From an uncultured Ruminiclostridium sp. (GTDB taxonomy: Bacteria > Bacillota > Clostridia > Oscillospirales > Ruminococcaceae): a stretch of 6,518 nt of DNA. The notes below the pieces were generated by a model. It made no database searches. It was given only the letters and a program-made list of their open reading frames with translations, and had not been told where the DNA came from. This document shows, in pieces, positions 5,024-6,518 of the stretch (position 1 is its first letter; the number at the start of each line of letters is the position of its first letter). The stretch lies in contig CAJUFF010000154.1 in the NCBI GenBank assembly GCA_910585505.1, forward strand, positions 1 to 6,518, read 5' to 3'. Both the position numbers and the translations under genes were made by a program.

Positions 5024-6199
5024 ATGGCAAAACGTTTATTTACTTCTGAAAGCGTTACCGAGGGACATCCCGACAAAATCTGCGACAGAATAAGCGACAG
5101 CATTCTGGACGAGCTTTTAAGACAGGATCCTATGAGCAGGGTGGCATGTGAGACCTGCACTACTACGGGTATGGTTATGGTTATGGGTGAAATCACCACC
5201 GAAGGCTATGTGGACATACCAAAAACCGTAAGGAACGCGGTAAAGGACATAGGATATGACAATGCCGCGTATGGATTCGACTGCAATACCTGCTCCGTTA
5301 TCACTTCCATTGACGAACAGTCTTCCGATATCGCTTTAGGCGTTAACAACGCTCTGGAAGGAAGAGAGGAAAACAAGCTGGATACAGGCGCTGGTGATCA
5401 GGGAATGATGTTCGGCTATGCCTGCGACGAGACCCCCGAACTTATGCCTTTGCCCATATCTTTGGCGCACAAGCTGGCAAAAAGGCTTACCGAGTGCAGA
5501 AAAAATGGCGAGATACCTTATATTCTCCCCGACGGAAAATCTCAGGTTACAGTGGAGTATGAGGACGACAAGCCCGTCCGTGTGGACACCGTTGTAATTT
5601 CCACTCAGCATAAGGCAAGCGCCACCCTTTTACAAATAAGGGCGGACATTGTTGAAAAGGTGATTAAGCCTATCATTCCCGCAAATTTGCTGGACAATGA
5701 AACTAAAATTTATGTAAATCCCACAGGGCGTTTCGTTATCGGCGGACCTCAAGGGGACAGCGGCCTTACCGGAAGGAAGATAATCGTTGACACATACGGC
5801 GGTTACGCAAGACACGGCGGCGGCGCTTTTTCGGGAAAAGATCCCACAAAGGTGGATCGCTCGGCTGCCTACGCGGCGAGACATGTAGCCAAGAACATAG
5901 TCGCGGCTGGACTGGCAAAACGCTGCGAGGTACAGCTCGCTTACGCCATAGGTGTGGCAAAGCCCGTCTCCGTATTGGTAGATACCTTCGGTACCGGAAA
6001 ATACAGCGACGACAGAATTGTAAAAGCTGTGGAAAAGGTATTTGACTTAAGACCGGCCGCGATAATCGAAGCTCTTGAACTGAGAAAGCCCCAATACGCC
6101 GCACTTGCCGCTTACGGACATATGGGACGCGAGGAGCTTGGAGTGAAGTGGGAGGAAAGAAATAAGACGGAGGAGCTTTTAAAGGCTGTTGAAGAGTAA
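5024..6199 (+). CDS. metK: S-adenosylmethionine synthetase (methionine adenosyltransferase)
   Basis: This cytosolic enzyme makes S-adenosylmethionine, orthophosphate and diphosphate from ATP, methionine and water. The 391-residue length is typical. Clear family signatures are SESVTEGHPDKICDRISD (8-25, with H15 and D17 in the ATP site), GAGDQGMMFGYA (122-133), GRFVIGGPQGDSGLTGRK (235-252) and the phosphate-binding GGGAFSGKDPTKVDRSAAY (265-283). All three structural repeats appear intact. The ATG follows AAAGGA with a 10-nt gap. Expression is under the SAM-I riboswitch upstream, so the gene should be off when SAM is plentiful. It has its own promoter and is likely the only coding region of its transcript. 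Downstream hairpins end at a T-rich tract near 6416. Confidence 0.98.
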   Translation: MAKRLFTSESVTEGHPDKICDRISDSILDELLRQDPMSRVACETCTTTGMVMVMGEITTEGYVDIPKTVRNAVKDIGYDNAAYGFDCNTCSVITSIDEQSSDIALGVNNALEGREENKLDTGAGDQGMMFGYACDETPELMPLPISLAHKLAKRLTECRKNGEIPYILPDGKSQVTVEYEDDKPVRVDTVVISTQHKASATLLQIRADIVEKVIKPIIPANLLDNETKIYVNPTGRFVIGGPQGDSGLTGRKIIVDTYGGYARHGGGAFSGKDPTKVDRSAAYAARHVAKNIVAAGLAKRCEVQLAYAIGVAKPVSVLVDTFGTGKYSDDRIVKAVEKVFDLRPAAIIEALELRKPQYAALAAYGHMGREELGVKWEERNKTEELLKAVEE

Positions 6200-6238
6200 T
6201 TACACTATTATTGATACTGCCGATATAAAATGATAATT

Positions 6239-6292
6239 CGGAATGATTTAAAATCAATATTCCGAGTGCAAAGAATATATAATAAATTCTTT
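6239..6292. other. Short hairpins downstream of metK
   Basis: CGGAAT (6239-6244) pairs with ATTCCG (about 6259-6264), and AAAGAAT (about 6270-6276) pairs with ATTCTTT around an A/T-rich loop that contains TATAAT (6278-6283). Neither hairpin is followed by a T-run typical of a terminator. The TATAAT could be a -10 box but has no good -35. Confidence 0.4.
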
Positions 6293-6295
6293 ACC

Positions 6296-6416
6296 GTTGG
6301 GGGTAACCCCTAATACAACCTTATGCTTACCTTGAGAGAGGACGCCGTTTAAAATATGGCGTCCTCTCAGTCTGTGGATAAACCCCGATTGCAAAAGCAA
6401 ATCGGGGTTAAATTTT
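6296..6416 (+). ncRNA. Candidate structured RNA or metK 3' UTR
   Basis: Three consecutive stems with no coding frame. First, GTTGGGGG (6296-6303) pairs with CCCC and CAAC (6307-6310 and 6316-6319, 5-nt bulge). Second is a perfect 11-bp stem GAGAGGACGCC (6336-6346) with GGCGTCCTCTC (6358-6368). Third is the terminator-like hairpin at 6381-6409. A TATAAT lies at 6278-6283 without a convincing -35, so this may simply be the metK 3' UTR. No known RNA family is recognised. Confidence 0.35.
6381..6416 (+). terminator. Probable intrinsic terminator of metK transcription
   Basis: AACCCCGATT (6381-6390) pairs with AATCGGGGTT (6400-6409), and the stem can continue through GC/GC to an AAAA loop with a single bulged A. 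The tail TTAAATTTTT follows. It lies about 180 nt after the metK stop, the only T-tailed stem in that interval. Confidence 0.65.
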
Positions 6417-6470
6417 TAAGCAGAAACATTAAAATAAGCAAAAATGAAATACGCAACGTTTAAGCTTATA

Positions 6471-6518
6471 CTGTTAACCAATTAAAAATTGGAAAAATGG
6501 TTTTTAATTGGTTAACAG
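6471..6518. repeat. Palindromic unit C, copy 2 (inverted)
   Basis: A 48-bp unit with the same perfect 18-bp arms as 118-166 (here 6471-6488 and 6501-6518). The loop TTGGAAAAATGG is the reverse complement of the first copy's loop with small changes, so the two copies face opposite ways. TTATACT (6466-6472) overlaps its left edge. It ends exactly at the last base of the window. Confidence 0.9.

Noticed and set aside
6444..6485. Tiny frame beginning MKYATFK that runs into unit C copy 2
   Set aside because: Thirteen codons, no ribosome binding site, and its end is set by the repeat.

Overview
The window looks like a chromosomal segment from a low-to-moderate GC Clostridia member, most likely Oscillospiraceae/Ruminococcus-like. 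I infer this from a SAM-I (S-box) riboswitch in front of metK, A/T-rich sigma-A promoters with textbook hexamers, a zinc-ribbon plus kinase-fold plus PASTA membrane protein of a kind common in that group, and a small repeat whose internal frame ends in HCAVLP, which I recall from Ruminococcus-type genomes. No phage, plasmid or CRISPR signal is visible.

Layout. Positions 1-245 hold no gene but an array of four palindromic units of 48-49 bp (types A, B, C, A). A further C-type unit, inverted, forms the extreme right end (6471-6518). On the minus strand follow ispF (246-749, isoprenoid precursor synthesis) and pheA (746-1909, chorismate mutase/prephenate dehydratase), which overlap by 4 bp. A 304-bp gap (1910-2213) contains a roughly 180-bp MITE-like element with 15-bp perfect terminal inverted repeats. 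Next on the minus strand is a 640-residue membrane protein (2214-4136) built as zinc ribbon, protein-kinase-like domain, transmembrane helix and two PASTA domains. Its catalytic residues are substituted, so it is best read as a pseudokinase.

From a divergent promoter pair near 4183-4270, transcription runs left into the pseudokinase and right into a 106-residue protein of unknown function (4359-4679). A third strong promoter (4719-4747) drives a long leader with a SAM-I riboswitch and intrinsic terminator, then metK (5024-6199). Downstream of metK (6200-6470) are several hairpins, the last followed by a T-rich tract, which probably ends metK transcription and may belong to a structured RNA.

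How the genes work together. metK and its riboswitch form a closed feedback loop on S-adenosylmethionine. pheA and ispF are probably translationally coupled but belong to unrelated pathways. The pseudokinase is likely a cell-envelope sensor or scaffold. The parts that best repay attention are the fixed-length palindromic array, the catalytically degenerate PASTA kinase, the MITE-like element and the structured region after metK.
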